Source: Sphingomonas sp. NBWT7 (lineage in GTDB: Bacteria; Pseudomonadota; Alphaproteobacteria; Sphingomonadales; Sphingomonadaceae). Taken from it: 64,000 nt of DNA. The DNA lies in the NCBI RefSeq assembly GCF_014217605.1, contig NZ_CP043639.1, positions 519,501 to 583,500 of the forward strand, in the 5' to 3' direction. The first letter of the stretch is position 1, and each line of letters opens with the position of its first letter. A program made the translations under genes and the position numbers. Positions 24,923 to 34,858 of this stretch are shown piece by piece. The notes beneath the pieces are model-generated. The model was given only the letters and a program-made list of their open reading frames with translations. It was not told the origin of the DNA and did not search any database.

Positions 24923-26224
24923 TCACAGCGCCCGCGCGGCAAGCATTGCGTCGATCGCAGTGAATTTTTCACGTGGGGAGCCATCGCGCGCGGCGGCGAT
25001 TTCGGCCTCCTCGATGCGCTTCCAGTCGCGGAAGGTGACGACGTCGGTGCCGCGCGCCACGAACAAGGCGTCGAGACCGTCGCGACCGGCCTTGCCGCTG
25101 TCGTCGATGGTCTCGCCGGCGATCCGCTCGGCGATCATGAACCCGTCGGGCCGGTTCGTCCCGATCGTGCCGGTCGGCCCGCGGCGTGCCCATCCCACGG
25201 CGTAGAGGCCATCGTCGATGCGCCCGTCGACATTGGCGAAGCGGCCGAGCCTCTGATCGTAAGGCACACCGTCGATCGGCGGGGTACGATAGCCGATGCA
25301 GCTGACGACGAGATCGGCGGGGATGGTGTAGAACTCGCCGCTGCCAACGGCGCGGCCTTCGGCGTCGAGCATCGTTCGCTCGACCGTCATCCGCTCCACG
25401 CGGCCGTCGCCCTCGATCGCCGTCGGCATGGCGAAGAAGTCGAACGAGATCGCAACCGGCTTGGCGCTCGCGCCCGTCGCCGCGAAGCTGCGCAGGTGCG
25501 CGACCGACTTGCGCATCCCGGGATCGAGCTTTTCGTCGGCTTCGGCGGGTGGCAGGTCCGCCGGATCGACGCGCGGCGCGGCGCGGCCGAGATGCGCGAG
25601 TTCGCCGAGCTCCTTGGGCGTCATCGCGATCTCGTGCGGGCCGCGGCGCGCGACGATCGTGACCGAGGTGATCCGATGGGTTCCAAGCGCGTCGAACGCA
25701 TGGCCGACGATGTCCGACCCGGCGAACTCGCCTTGCGTCTTGGCAAGGATGCGCGCGACGTCGAGCGCGACATTGCCGGCGCCGACGACCACTGCGTGCG
25801 GGCCGGCGAGCGGCGGGTCGAGGTTCGCGAAGTCGGGGTGGCCGTTGTACCAGCCGACGAACGCGGCGGAGCCGATCACGCCGGGCAGGTCGTCACCCGG
25901 GATACCGAGCGGCCGGTCGGCCGGCGCGCCTGTCGCTAGGACGACGGCGTCGTAGAGCCCGCGTAGCTCGTCGATCGTCACGTCGGCGCCGACGGTGACG
26001 TTGCCGACGAAACGGACGTTGTCGCTGAGCGCGGTCGCCTCGTAGCGGCGCGAGACCGCCTTGATCGACTGGTGATCGGGCGCGACGCCGGTGCGGATCA
26101 GGCCGTAGGGCACGGGCAGCCGATCGATGATGTCGACGCGGACGGCGTCGCCGAACTGCTTCTGGCACGCCTCGGCGGTATAATAGCCTGCCGGGCCCGA
26201 GCCGATGATGGCGACGTGACGCAT
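24923..26224 (-). CDS. Ferredoxin-NADP reductase, adrenodoxin-reductase type
   Basis: 433-residue flavoprotein that moves electrons between NADPH and ferredoxin. The FAD-binding start is HVAIIGSGPAGYYTAEA, with the family segment RLPVPYGLIRTGVAPDHQSIK. The NADP-binding motif is VVVGAGNVALDVARIL, and VVSCIGYR plus YAVGWARRGPTGTIGTNRPD close the flavin site. This is the layout of adrenodoxin reductase and FprA. ATG 26224 has GGGAGAGCG upstream. The ferredoxin at 17621 is a plausible partner, but they are not in one operon. Confidence 0.92.
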   Translation of the reverse strand: MRHVAIIGSGPAGYYTAEACQKQFGDAVRVDIIDRLPVPYGLIRTGVAPDHQSIKAVSRRYEATALSDNVRFVGNVTVGADVTIDELRGLYDAVVLATGAPADRPLGIPGDDLPGVIGSAAFVGWYNGHPDFANLDPPLAGPHAVVVGAGNVALDVARILAKTQGEFAGSDIVGHAFDALGTHRITSVTIVARRGPHEIAMTPKELGELAHLGRAAPRVDPADLPPAEADEKLDPGMRKSVAHLRSFAATGASAKPVAISFDFFAMPTAIEGDGRVERMTVERTMLDAEGRAVGSGEFYTIPADLVVSCIGYRTPPIDGVPYDQRLGRFANVDGRIDDGLYAVGWARRGPTGTIGTNRPDGFMIAERIAGETIDDSGKAGRDGLDALFVARGTDVVTFRDWKRIEEAEIAAARDGSPREKFTAIDAMLAARAL

Positions 26225-26291
26225 GTTCGCTCTCCCTGCCGTCACGCTAGCGGGTTGGCGCGCGGGGGCAAGCGCGGTTATCTGCTGGGGC

Positions 26292-26861
26292 ATGTCGCAC
26301 CTCGAATGGCTTGCAACCCTGCTGGGGATCGCCTGCGTATGGCTGGCGGCGCGGCGACATATCTGGACGTTTCCGACCGGGATCGCGTCGGTCACGCTGC
26401 TCGGCATCGTCGTGTTCGAGGCGCGGCTTTATAGCGACGCCCTGCTTCAGGCGTTCTTCGTCGCCGCCAATCTATATGGCTGGCGCGCATGGCTGCGCGC
26501 AAAAGGCGCGGCGGGTGAGGTTCGCGTCGGGATGCTGGGCGGACGCTCTCGCGCGCTGGTGGCGATCGCGATCATCGCGGCGATGCTTGCCTGGGGCGGG
26601 GCGATGCGGTCTCTCACCGACGCGTCGTTTCCGTGGTGGGACGCGGCGATCGCGGCGGCGAGCGTCGCCGCGCAGCTGCTGATGGCGCGGCGACGGCTCG
26701 AGAACTGGCACCTCTGGATTGCGGTGGACCTTGCCTCGATCCCGCTCTACCTCGCCAAGGGATTGTACCTGTTTGCGGGACTGTATCTGATCTATTTAGC
26801 GCTCGCGATCCTCGGCCTCGTCCACTGGCAGCGTGCGTTGCGGGCGGAACGGCTGGCATGA
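26292..26861 (+). CDS. pnuC: Nicotinamide riboside transporter PnuC
   Basis: 189-residue inner-membrane protein with about seven hydrophobic helices. The signature near the C-terminus, NWHLWIAVDLASIPLYLAKGLYLFAGLYL, matches the PnuC substrate-binding helices, and WTFPTGIASVTLLGIVVF near the start fits helix two. PnuC imports nicotinamide riboside by facilitated diffusion, driven by intracellular phosphorylation. The next gene, overlapping by four bases (ATGA), encodes that kinase. ATG 26292 is preferred over an ATG at 26223 that would overlap the divergent reductase gene. Confidence 0.9.
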   Translation: MSHLEWLATLLGIACVWLAARRHIWTFPTGIASVTLLGIVVFEARLYSDALLQAFFVAANLYGWRAWLRAKGAAGEVRVGMLGGRSRALVAIAIIAAMLAWGGAMRSLTDASFPWWDAAIAAASVAAQLLMARRRLENWHLWIAVDLASIPLYLAKGLYLFAGLYLIYLALAILGLVHWQRALRAERLA

Positions 26862-27376
26862 CGCCGCGGTCGGTCTGCCTGCACGGCCCCGAATCGACCG
26901 GCAAGTCGACGCTGGCCCCGCAGCTTGCGCGGCATTTCAACAGCGAGTGTGTCGCGGAGTTCGGCCGGACCTATTGCGAGCGCTACGGCACCGATCTGTC
27001 GATGGCCGATCTGGTGATGATCGGGCATGCGCATGATCTGAAGATTCGCGCCGCGCTGGCGAAGGATGCGCCGCCGGTGATCCTCGACACCGATCCGCTG
27101 ATGACCGCGGTGTGGGCGGAGATGATGTTCGGCCGGCGCGATCCATGGTTCGATCGCTGGACCAACACGGCAGACCTCTACCTGCTGTTCGACATCGATC
27201 TGCCGTGGGAGGCGGACGGCACCCGGATGTTCGGCAGCCCGGCTGCGCGCCATCGCTTCTTCGATCTGTGCCGGCGCGAACTCGAGCGCCGGCAGGTGCG
27301 CTGGGTGACGATCAGCGGGCAAGGTTCGCAGCGCTATGCCGCCGCGCTGGATGCGATCCGTTCGTATATGGCCTAA
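26858..27376 (+). CDS. NadR-like ribosylnicotinamide kinase
   Basis: 172-residue P-loop kinase matching the C-terminal domain of NadR. Walker A is GPESTGKST; VAEFGRTYCERYG and ILDTDPLMTAVWAEMMFG are family segments, and DLYLLFDIDLPWEADGTRMF is the nucleoside-binding region. The N-terminal NMN adenylyltransferase and repressor domains of enterobacterial NadR are absent, so it should phosphorylate nicotinamide riboside to NMN only. With PnuC it makes a two-gene NAD salvage operon; an adenylyltransferase must come from elsewhere. Confidence 0.88.
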   Translation: MTPRSVCLHGPESTGKSTLAPQLARHFNSECVAEFGRTYCERYGTDLSMADLVMIGHAHDLKIRAALAKDAPPVILDTDPLMTAVWAEMMFGRRDPWFDRWTNTADLYLLFDIDLPWEADGTRMFGSPAARHRFFDLCRRELERRQVRWVTISGQGSQRYAAALDAIRSYMA

Positions 27377-27493
27377 TGGATCGGCTGTCGGGCGGTACTT
27401 TCGGTTGAACGCGCGCTGGGCCGCGCCATCCTTTGGCATCGGGCGCATCCGGTGCTAACGGCCGCGACGATCCCCTTTTGCTGGTAGAATTTC

Positions 27494-29290
27494 GTGGCCA
27501 CCGAGCTTTCCAAGATCCGTAACTTCAGCATCATCGCGCACATCGATCACGGCAAGTCTACGCTCGCCGACCGGCTGATCCAGCGTACCGGCGGCCTCTC
27601 CGATCGCGAGATGAGTGCGCAGGTGCTCGACAACATGGAGATCGAGAAGGAACGCGGGATCACCATCAAGGCGCAGACGGTGCGCCTCGAGTGGAAGGGC
27701 CACGTCCTTAACCTGATGGACACGCCGGGGCACGTCGACTTTGCCTATGAAGTCAGCCGCAGCCTCGCAGCGTGCGAGGGCGCGCTGCTCGTCGTCGATG
27801 CGGCACAGGGCGTGGAGGCGCAGACGCTCGCCAACGTGTATCAGTCGATCGAGCACGATCACGAGATCGTCCCCGTCATCAACAAGATCGATCTCCCCGC
27901 CGCCGAACCCGAGAAGGTGCGCGCCGAGATCGAGGACGTCATCGGGCTGGACGCGAGCGGCGCGGTGCTGGCGAGCGCCAAGTCCGGGATCGGCATCGAC
28001 GAGATCCTCGACGCGGTCGTCGAGCGTATCCCGGCGCCGAAGGGCGATCCCAACGCGCCGCTGAAGGCGATGCTGGTCGACAGCTGGTACGATCCGTATC
28101 TGGGCGTCGTCATCCTGGTGCGCGTCGTTGACGGCATGCTGAAGAAGGGCCAGCAGGTGACCTTCATGCAGGCCGGGACGCAGCATCTGGTCGATCGCGT
28201 CGGCTGTTTCCGCCCCAAGATCGAGCAGCTGGCGGACCTCGGCCCCGGCGAGATCGGTTTCATCACCGCGCAGATCAAGGACGTGGCGCAGGCGCGCGTC
28301 GGCGATACGCTGACCGATACCAAGAAGCCTGCAGCGGAAGCGCTGGCGGGGTTCAAGGAAGTGCAGCCGGTGGTGTTCTGCGGGCTGTTCCCGGTCGACG
28401 CGAACGACTTCGAGAAGCTGCGCGAATCGATCAGCAAGCTGCGCCTCAACGATGCGTCGTTCAGCTTCGAGATGGAGACCAGCGCGGCATTGGGCTTCGG
28501 CTTCCGCTGCGGCTTCCTAGGGCTGCTCCACCTCGAGATCATTCAGGAGCGGCTGACGCGCGAGTATGATCTCGACCTTATCACCACCGCGCCGAGCGTG
28601 GTGTACGAGATCGATTTGACGCACGGCGGCGGGCAGATCGAGCTGCACAATCCCGCCGACATGCCCGACCCCAACAAGATCGAGCTGATCAGCGAGCCGT
28701 GGATCGAGGCGACGATCTACGTCCCCGACGAATATCTCGGCTCGATCCTGAAGCTGTGCCAGGATCGCCGCGGCATCCAGAAGAACCTGACCTATGTCGG
28801 CGGGCGCGCGCAGGCGACGTACGAACTGCCGCTCAACGAAGTGGTGTTTGACTTCTACGACCGGCTGAAGAGCATCAGCCGCGGCTATGCCAGCTTCGAC
28901 TATCATCAGATCGGCTATCGCGAGGGCGACCTCGTCAAGATGAGCATCCTCGTCAACAACGAGCTGGTCGATGCGCTGTCGATGATCGTCCACCGCGGGA
29001 CGGCGGAAACGCGCGGGCGCGGCATGTGCGAGCGGCTGAAGGACCTGATCCCGCGGCACCTGTTCAAGATTCCGATTCAGGCGGCGATCGGCGGCAAGGT
29101 GATCGCGCGCGAGACGATCGCCGCGATGCGCAAGGACGTGACCGCCAAATGCTACGGCGGCGACGCGAGCCGCAAGCGCAAGCTGCTCGACAAGCAGAAG
29201 GAAGGTAAGAAGCGGATGCGCGAGTACGGCTCGGTCAGCATCCCGCAGGAAGCATTCATCGCCGCGCTTCGCATGGGTGATGACGCGTAA
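27494..29290 (+). CDS. lepA: Elongation factor 4 (LepA)
   Basis: 598-residue translational GTPase that acts on stalled or mispositioned ribosomes. G1 is [10 protein letters not shown]2 lies in [13 protein letters not shown]3 is DTPGHVDF, and G4 is INKIDLP. The EF-G-like domains follow, then the LepA-specific C-terminal domain ending [23 protein letters not shown]. The start is GTG 27494. Length and order are standard. The 117 bases before it hold no gene that I can support. Confidence 0.97.
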   Translation: MATELSKIRNFSIIAHIDHGKSTLADRLIQRTGGLSDREMSAQVLDNMEIEKERGITIKAQTVRLEWKGHVLNLMDTPGHVDFAYEVSRSLAACEGALLVVDAAQGVEAQTLANVYQSIEHDHEIVPVINKIDLPAAEPEKVRAEIEDVIGLDASGAVLASAKSGIGIDEILDAVVERIPAPKGDPNAPLKAMLVDSWYDPYLGVVILVRVVDGMLKKGQQVTFMQAGTQHLVDRVGCFRPKIEQLADLGPGEIGFITAQIKDVAQARVGDTLTDTKKPAAEALAGFKEVQPVVFCGLFPVDANDFEKLRESISKLRLNDASFSFEMETSAALGFGFRCGFLGLLHLEIIQERLTREYDLDLITTAPSVVYEIDLTHGGGQIELHNPADMPDPNKIELISEPWIEATIYVPDEYLGSILKLCQDRRGIQKNLTYVGGRAQATYELPLNEVVFDFYDRLKSISRGYASFDYHQIGYREGDLVKMSILVNNELVDALSMIVHRGTAETRGRGMCERLKDLIPRHLFKIPIQAAIGGKVIARETIAAMRKDVTAKCYGGDASRKRKLLDKQKEGKKRMREYGSVSIPQEAFIAALRMGDDA

Positions 29291-29392
29291 GCCGAACCGC
29301 GCCGTTCAGCCGCAGGCGAATGGCCAAGCAGATTGCGCGTCGGGCGGTGAGTTCGCCCGGCATCGCGTACGCGCGGCGCCGGGCGTAGCGCA

Positions 29393-31042
29393 TCAGCGGC
29401 GCTCGGCCGCCGTTTGCGCGCGGATCGCGACGAACTCCGACGTTGGACGCCACGCCGGCCACGTGCCCGCCTTCGCGAGCCGCGAACCCATCGCGTGGAA
29501 CAGATCGACGTCCTCGGCCGCGCCGATGAAGTTCCAGCTAGGCGTCCAGGCGTCGCACGTCTTGTGGTAGCAGGCCATATAGCCGTCGAGCCACTGCTGG
29601 CCGGCGGGGCGGCCGCCGACGCGCATGTCGCTCGCTCCCCCCAATGCCATCAGCTGGAGCGAGGGCACGCCGCGGCGTACGACCGAGAAATGGTCCGCGC
29701 GGTAGAACAGCCCGCGCTCGCTGGCGGTCTCTGGGGTCACGGTGCGGCCCTGCGCGCGTGCGGCGTCGGCAAGCAGATCCTCGAGCGAGGACTGGCCTGC
29801 GCCGACGAGGATCACGTCCTTGGCGCGGCCCGCTGTCTGCAGGATGTCGAGCGTCAGGTTTGCGGCGGTGGTGGCGAGCGGCGTGACGGGGTGCGCGGCA
29901 TACCATTCGGAGCCGAGCAGGCCGCGCTCCTCCGCGGTCCACAGCGCGAAGACGAGCGTGCGATCGGGCGCGGCGCCGGCCTTGAACAGGCGTGCGAGTT
30001 CAAGCACGCCGGCGACACCCAGCGCGTCGTCGTTCGCGCCGGGGCGGATCGTCTTGCCGGCGGCATCCGCCGGGCCCTCGCCATAGGCGTCCCAATGCGC
30101 GGCGAACTGCACCGTTTCCTGCGGCCGGGTGCGGCCAGGGATCTTGGCGAGGACGTTGGCACTCTCGATCCGCTCCACGGTGACGGGCAGGCGCGCGGAG
30201 AAGCGGGCCTTCATCGCGACCGGCTGAAACGACGCGCTGCGCGCCTTCGTGCGCAGATCGGCGAGATCGAGTTTCTCGGCGGCGAACAGGCGGGCGGCGG
30301 CATTGGCCGAGAGCCAGCCCTGCAACGCGATGCGCGGATCATCCGCGCCCCGGACGATGTCGTAATTCTCGCCGTTCGAGGCATTGGCGGTCGACCATGG
30401 ATAGCCGGCGCCGGCAGTATCGTGGACGATCAGCGCGCCGATCGCGCCGCGCCGCGCGGCTTCCTCGTATTTGTACGTCCAGCGGCCGTAATAGGTCATG
30501 CGCTTGTCGCCGAAGCGGCCCTTAGCATCGTCGCCCGCAACAGCCTCGAAATCGGGATCGTTGACGAGGAAGACGGCAACCTTGCCCTTCAGGTCCTGTC
30601 CTTTGAAATCGTCCCACTGCGCCTCGGGCGCGCTGACGCCGTAGCCGACGAAGACAAGCGGCGCGTTGGCGATCGTGACGGCTGGATCGGGGCGCACCGT
30701 GGTGAGCGCGACATCGGTGCCCTGCGCGAGCTTGAGCGCGCCGGCGGATACCGGGCCGTCGCCGAGACGCGTATGGATCAGCGGCACCGCCTGCGTCCAC
30801 GCACCGTTCGGGCCGGCGGGTTCGAGCCCCAGCGCCTTGAACTGCGCGATCGACCAGGCAATCGTCTTCTTCTCGCCATCGGTACCCGGCGAGCGGCCGC
30901 CGAACTCATCGGACGCGAGCGTCTTCATCATGTCCGACAGGCGGGCGGGATCGGTCTTCGGCTCGGCGGGGGCGGCGCGCTGCGCGGTGGCGGGAACGGC
31001 AAGCGCCGCCGCCAGCGCCGCGGACACGAGAAAGCGGGTCAT
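29393..31042 (-). CDS. M28-family metallopeptidase, exported
   Basis: 549-residue zinc aminopeptidase-like protein. A signal peptide ends near AVPATAQ (residue 21). A protease-associated domain is inserted around residues 130-270. The di-zinc site is visible: His in AHWDAYGEG, Asp in GANDDALGVAG, catalytic Glu-Glu in TAEERGLLGSE, Asp in LTLDI, and His in YRADHFSVV. It should cleave N-terminal residues from peptides in the periplasm or outside. ATG 31042 has GGAAGG upstream within the end of the NYN gene, so they are probably cotranscribed. Confidence 0.9.
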   Translation of the reverse strand: MTRFLVSAALAAALAVPATAQRAAPAEPKTDPARLSDMMKTLASDEFGGRSPGTDGEKKTIAWSIAQFKALGLEPAGPNGAWTQAVPLIHTRLGDGPVSAGALKLAQGTDVALTTVRPDPAVTIANAPLVFVGYGVSAPEAQWDDFKGQDLKGKVAVFLVNDPDFEAVAGDDAKGRFGDKRMTYYGRWTYKYEEAARRGAIGALIVHDTAGAGYPWSTANASNGENYDIVRGADDPRIALQGWLSANAAARLFAAEKLDLADLRTKARSASFQPVAMKARFSARLPVTVERIESANVLAKIPGRTRPQETVQFAAHWDAYGEGPADAAGKTIRPGANDDALGVAGVLELARLFKAGAAPDRTLVFALWTAEERGLLGSEWYAAHPVTPLATTAANLTLDILQTAGRAKDVILVGAGQSSLEDLLADAARAQGRTVTPETASERGLFYRADHFSVVRRGVPSLQLMALGGASDMRVGGRPAGQQWLDGYMACYHKTCDAWTPSWNFIGAAEDVDLFHAMGSRLAKAGTWPAWRPTSEFVAIRAQTAAERR

Positions 31043-31044
31043 GA

Positions 31045-31824
31045 TCAGTCCTTCCACCGAACGAATACCTGATTGTCGCGACGGTCGATGTCGATCGAGG
31101 GGATCGCGTCGACGAGGTCCGACAGGCGCTTGTAGCCGTAGTTGCGCACGTCGAAGCTGGAGCGGTTCGCCGCGCGCTGGCCGAGCGCGGAGAGGCCGAC
31201 GAAGCCCTTCGCGTCTGGTTTGAGCGATTCATACGCGTCGAAAAGCAGTTGCAGCAGTTCCGGGTCGTCGACGGTGCCAGCAAGCGACTTCGCCGCGGCG
31301 GGCGGTGCTGCGCCTATCGAGGGGGGCACCGACTGGTCGATCGGCACGTCGACCTTCTTGACGCGCTTCGGCTTGCTTGTCTCGAGCAGCGCATTGACGT
31401 CGATGAAGCGGGTGCACGCGGTGCGGAAGCCCTCGGGCGTATTGCCGTTGCCGAAACCGTAGACCGGCAGGCCATCCTGCCGGATGCGCGTCGCCAGCGG
31501 CATGAAATCGCTGTCGGACGACATGATGCCGAAGCCCTGGACGCGCCCGCGGAACAGCAGGTCCATCGCATCGATCGTCATCTTCATGTCGGTGGCGTTC
31601 TTGCCCTTGGTAAGATCGAACTGCTGCTGCGGTTCGATCCCGTGCTTCACCGTCATGTCCTGCCAGCCCTTGAGGCCCGGCTTGGTCCAGTTGCCGTAGA
31701 CGCGGCGGACGTTGACGCTGCCGAGTTCGGCAAGAACGGTGAGCACGGGATCGATCGCGTGCCAGCTGGCATTGTCGGCATCGATCAGCAGCGCGATGTT
31801 GCGGGTGGGGAAGTCGTCGCTCAT
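31045..31824 (-). CDS. NYN-domain protein with C-terminal OST-HTH/LOTUS domain
   Basis: 259-residue PIN-like protein. The NYN domain (about residues 8-150) has the acidic site residues in ALLIDADNAS, KNATDMKMTIDAMDLL and MSSDSDFMPLATRIR. After a Pro/Ala linker, the C-terminal domain at about 185-259 (LLQLLFDAYESL, FVGLSALGQR, NYGYKRLSDLVDA) is an OST-HTH/LOTUS RNA-binding module. Bacterial members are thought to be RNases or RNA regulators. Gene order on this strand is transglycosylase, greB, a small protein, this gene, then the M28 peptidase. Confidence 0.87.
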   Translation of the reverse strand: MSDDFPTRNIALLIDADNASWHAIDPVLTVLAELGSVNVRRVYGNWTKPGLKGWQDMTVKHGIEPQQQFDLTKGKNATDMKMTIDAMDLLFRGRVQGFGIMSSDSDFMPLATRIRQDGLPVYGFGNGNTPEGFRTACTRFIDVNALLETSKPKRVKKVDVPIDQSVPPSIGAAPPAAAKSLAGTVDDPELLQLLFDAYESLKPDAKGFVGLSALGQRAANRSSFDVRNYGYKRLSDLVDAIPSIDIDRRDNQVFVRWKD

Positions 31825-31889
31825 GCGCGGCGCATCGGCGCTGGGCGCGCCGCCGTCAATCGATCCGCGGCCAATCGCGCCGACGCCGG

Positions 31890-32129
31890 TCAGTCGTTGC
31901 CGCGGCGATCGCTGCGATACGCCTGGCCTGCATCAATATCGTCCTGCTTGGTGGCGCGCGTCGTGCCGTCGGGATCGTCGATCTGCTTCAGATCGGCGGC
32001 AGAGCCGATGTCACGCCCAAGCGCGCCGCCACTGGTACCGGTATCGGCGTCGCCGGCGGGGATCATGCCTTCGATCACGTCCTTGTCGTCGTGATCGCGC
32101 GCGCTTTCGGTGCGGGGATTTTCGTCCAT
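31890..32129 (-). CDS. Small acidic hypothetical protein
   Basis: 79-residue, Asp-rich, hydrophilic protein (MDENPRTESARDHDDKDVIEGMIPAGDADTG in outline) without membrane or signal segments. A strong AAGGAG lies eight bases before the ATG. It is placed between greB and the NYN gene on the same strand. I do not recognise the family; probably disordered. The start context and position in a tight minus-strand run make it a likely real gene. Confidence 0.65.
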   Translation of the reverse strand: MDENPRTESARDHDDKDVIEGMIPAGDADTGTSGGALGRDIGSAADLKQIDDPDGTTRATKQDDIDAGQAYRSDRRGND

Positions 32130-32186
32130 TGCCTCAACTCCTTGTGCGGGATTGGGAGAACGGCCGGGCGGCGCATGGGGTTGCGT

Positions 32187-32669
32187 TCAGGATGCGGGAT
32201 AGCTGACGGAGATCACCTCATATTCGCGCTCGCCCGCTGGCAGCGCAACGCGGCGAAGGTCGCCGATTGCCGCACCGCGCAGTGCACGCGCGAACGGCGC
32301 GTTCCAGCCGATGCGCCCGGTGCCCGCATCGGCTTCGTCGTCCCCGACCAGCGTCAGCGTGCGCTGCTGATCGTCCTCGTCGGCAACCGTCACGGTCGCG
32401 CCGAAATAGACGCGGGTGCGGTCGGGCGCCTGCGCGGGATCGACGACCTTCGCCGCCTTCATCCGGCGCGACAGAAAGCCGAGCCGGCGGTCGATCTCGC
32501 GCAGGCGCTTGCGGCCGTAGATATAGTCGCCGTTCTCTGACCGATCGCCGTTGCCCGCCGCCCAGGCGATCGTTTCGACGAGCGCCGGGCGCTCGGTGGC
32601 GAAGAGTTGATCATATTCCTGGCGCAGCGCGGCATAGCCGGCGGGGGTGATGTAGTTCGGGCGATCCAT
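32187..32669 (-). CDS. greB: Transcription elongation factor GreB
   Basis: 160-residue Gre factor that stimulates RNA polymerase to cleave backtracked transcripts. The coiled-coil N-terminal domain carries the acidic tip region (NGDRSENGDYIYGRKRLREIDRRL). The C-terminal FKBP-like domain has RVYFGATVTVADED and IGWNAPFARALRGAAIGD. The YIYGRKRLREIDRR segment favours GreB over GreA. Lone greB next to a lytic transglycosylase has no obvious functional meaning. Confidence 0.92.
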   Translation of the reverse strand: MDRPNYITPAGYAALRQEYDQLFATERPALVETIAWAAGNGDRSENGDYIYGRKRLREIDRRLGFLSRRMKAAKVVDPAQAPDRTRVYFGATVTVADEDDQQRTLTLVGDDEADAGTGRIGWNAPFARALRGAAIGDLRRVALPAGEREYEVISVSYPAS

Positions 32670-32757
32670 CGCGTCGTCCTAGGCGCTGCGTTCGCAGCCG
32701 TCATGCCGTGAGGTCATTTCCGGTTCCTGAAATCCCTCGTGCCGGCTCCGCGATGGC

Positions 32758-34782
32758 TTACCCCGTGCGATTGCGGCCGAGGTACCAGCTGAGGTTCGCC
32801 GGCCCGCGGCTGCGCGCGCGCGACGGATTCATGAGATCGTAGACGACGGCGTTCTCGAGAACGCGCTGGACGTAGTTGCGCGTCTCGGTGAACGGGATCG
32901 CCTCGATCCAATCGACCATGTCGACGCCGCCGGTGCGCGGATCGCCGTTGGCGCGCAGCCACTTGTTCACGTTGCCCGGCCCGGCGTTATAGGCGGCGAC
33001 GGCGAGCGGATAGCTGCCGTAGCTGTCGAACACCCGCCTGAAATAGCTCGAGCCGAGCTGCGCATTGTAGCTCGTGTCCGAGATCAGCCGGCCGGTGTCG
33101 TAGGGCAGACCGATCTTGCCCGCCTGCTCGCGCGCGGTGCCGGGCATCAGCTGCATCAGCCCGCGCGCGCCGGCGGACGAGATGGCGGCACGATCGAACT
33201 GGCTTTCCTGGCGGGCGATCGCGTGAATCATCGTCCACTGATTGTCATACCCCGACGGCACGGCAACGGTCGGAAAGGCGATCGCGCTGTAATCGGTGAG
33301 GCCATTCTGCATCGCGGCGCGACCCACCATCACCGCGAGGTCGGGGCGGCGGATCGTCCGCGACAATTCGTCGGAGAGGAAGTGATCGGCATCGGAGGAT
33401 ACCGAGCCGGCGATCACCTTCACGAACGCCGATTGATCCTGATACTGGCCGATCGCGCCAAGGAACTGCGCCGCGCGCACCGTCTCGCGTGCGAAGAACG
33501 CCTGGCGTGTCGCAGGATCGATCGTGCGCGGAGCGAGCGGCGGCGGCGCGACGAGCGGGCGCCGCAAATGCTCGATCGCGAGCTGGCCGTAGAATTGGTC
33601 GCGATAGCCGGCGGCGCGGTTGAAGAAGGCGTCGCGATCCGCCGAGCGGCCCGCCGCTTCCGCGGCCCGGCCGGCCCAGTAGAAGCCCTTGGCGCGGGTC
33701 TGCGGCGATTGGCTGCCGCGGCCGTAGCGATCGAACATCGTCATCGCATCGGCCGGCCGCCCAAGCTTGTTGAGCGCGGTCTGGCCGGCCAGCCAGACGA
33801 GGCTCGTATAATCGTCGCGCTCGCCATACGGCTTCTTCGACACGTCGGTGCCGGCGGGATAGGCATCGTCGGCCTGGCGCGCGATGTCGTAGGCGGTCTG
33901 ATGCTGGTTGTCCGCCGCCGCGCCGCGCGCGTTGGTGAGCAGGACCTCGTAGAATTCCTCGACGTTGCCGGGTTTCGTCATGCCGGACGCGCGGGCGCGG
34001 GCGAGCCAGCCGCGCGCGCTCGGCGACGCGCCGCTGTTGCGCAGCCACACCGCCTTGTCGGCGACATAGCCAGCGTCACTGCCGCCGATCGCATCGTTCG
34101 CCGCGGCGAGCGCGGACGCGCTCTGCGCGTCGGTGCGGAACGCCAGCCGCGCCTCGAACAGCGAACGTCGTGCGGGCGAGGTGAGCACGATCTGCCGCGC
34201 CGCGAGGCCGGTCGAGCCCTGCCACAGCAGCGCATCCATGCGCGCGTCGTGATCCTCGGGGCGCAGCGCGCCGGCGAAGCTCGTCAGCAGCGCGGCCTCA
34301 TCGCCGGGTGACAGCGCCCCGCGGCGCCACGCGGTGCGCGCCGCCTCATACGCCTCGGCAGGTGCACCGCTCGCCTGCAACGCGCGGGCATAGGCGACGC
34401 CGCCCCCAGCGGTCTGCGGCGGGAAGCGCCGAAAATAGGCAACGACACTGCCCGGCGTCGCATAGCCGGTGCCGGCCTGCTTCTCCGCCGCGCGGCGGTT
34501 CGCTGCCTCGTTGGGCCAGCCGGGATGCGCCATCAGGAAGCCGGCGTAGCTGTCGAACGGCAGCGAATCGGTCTGCTGCAACGCGCGCCACTGCGCGATG
34601 GCGGCGGCGATCGCACCATTGTCGGTGTAGCTCGTCGTGGGCTGCGCGCTCACCGTCTGCTGCCCCAACAGGTTCGCCGCGCGGGTGCGTGCCGCCTCGT
34701 CCTGGTCCTGCGCGACGAACAGCGCGCCGCCCAGCCCAAGAGCCATTCCGATGATCGCGCCCGATTTCAATCCTGTCACCAT
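32758..34782 (-). CDS. Soluble lytic transglycosylase (Slt70-like)
   Basis: 674-residue periplasmic murein-cleaving enzyme. The N-terminus is a hydrophobic export signal (GLKSGAIIGMALGLGGALFVA), followed by a long helical superhelix domain to about residue 500. The C-terminal catalytic SLT domain has Glu in AIARQESQFDRAAISSAGA, then RGLMQLMPGTA and AVAAYNAGPGNVNKWL. The start is taken as ATG 34782, but a TTG seven codons earlier is in frame and neither has a good ribosome-binding site. It heads the minus-strand run and diverges from dapA. Confidence 0.9.
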   Translation of the reverse strand: MVTGLKSGAIIGMALGLGGALFVAQDQDEAARTRAANLLGQQTVSAQPTTSYTDNGAIAAAIAQWRALQQTDSLPFDSYAGFLMAHPGWPNEAANRRAAEKQAGTGYATPGSVVAYFRRFPPQTAGGGVAYARALQASGAPAEAYEAARTAWRRGALSPGDEAALLTSFAGALRPEDHDARMDALLWQGSTGLAARQIVLTSPARRSLFEARLAFRTDAQSASALAAANDAIGGSDAGYVADKAVWLRNSGASPSARGWLARARASGMTKPGNVEEFYEVLLTNARGAAADNQHQTAYDIARQADDAYPAGTDVSKKPYGERDDYTSLVWLAGQTALNKLGRPADAMTMFDRYGRGSQSPQTRAKGFYWAGRAAEAAGRSADRDAFFNRAAGYRDQFYGQLAIEHLRRPLVAPPPLAPRTIDPATRQAFFARETVRAAQFLGAIGQYQDQSAFVKVIAGSVSSDADHFLSDELSRTIRRPDLAVMVGRAAMQNGLTDYSAIAFPTVAVPSGYDNQWTMIHAIARQESQFDRAAISSAGARGLMQLMPGTAREQAGKIGLPYDTGRLISDTSYNAQLGSSYFRRVFDSYGSYPLAVAAYNAGPGNVNKWLRANGDPRTGGVDMVDWIEAIPFTETRNYVQRVLENAVVYDLMNPSRARSRGPANLSWYLGRNRTG

Positions 34783-34858
34783 GTGGACAGAATAGCCGGC
34801 CAACCCGTATCTGTCCTGAACAGATCAACGCATCTATCCGATTTCAGGAGCATCCCCC

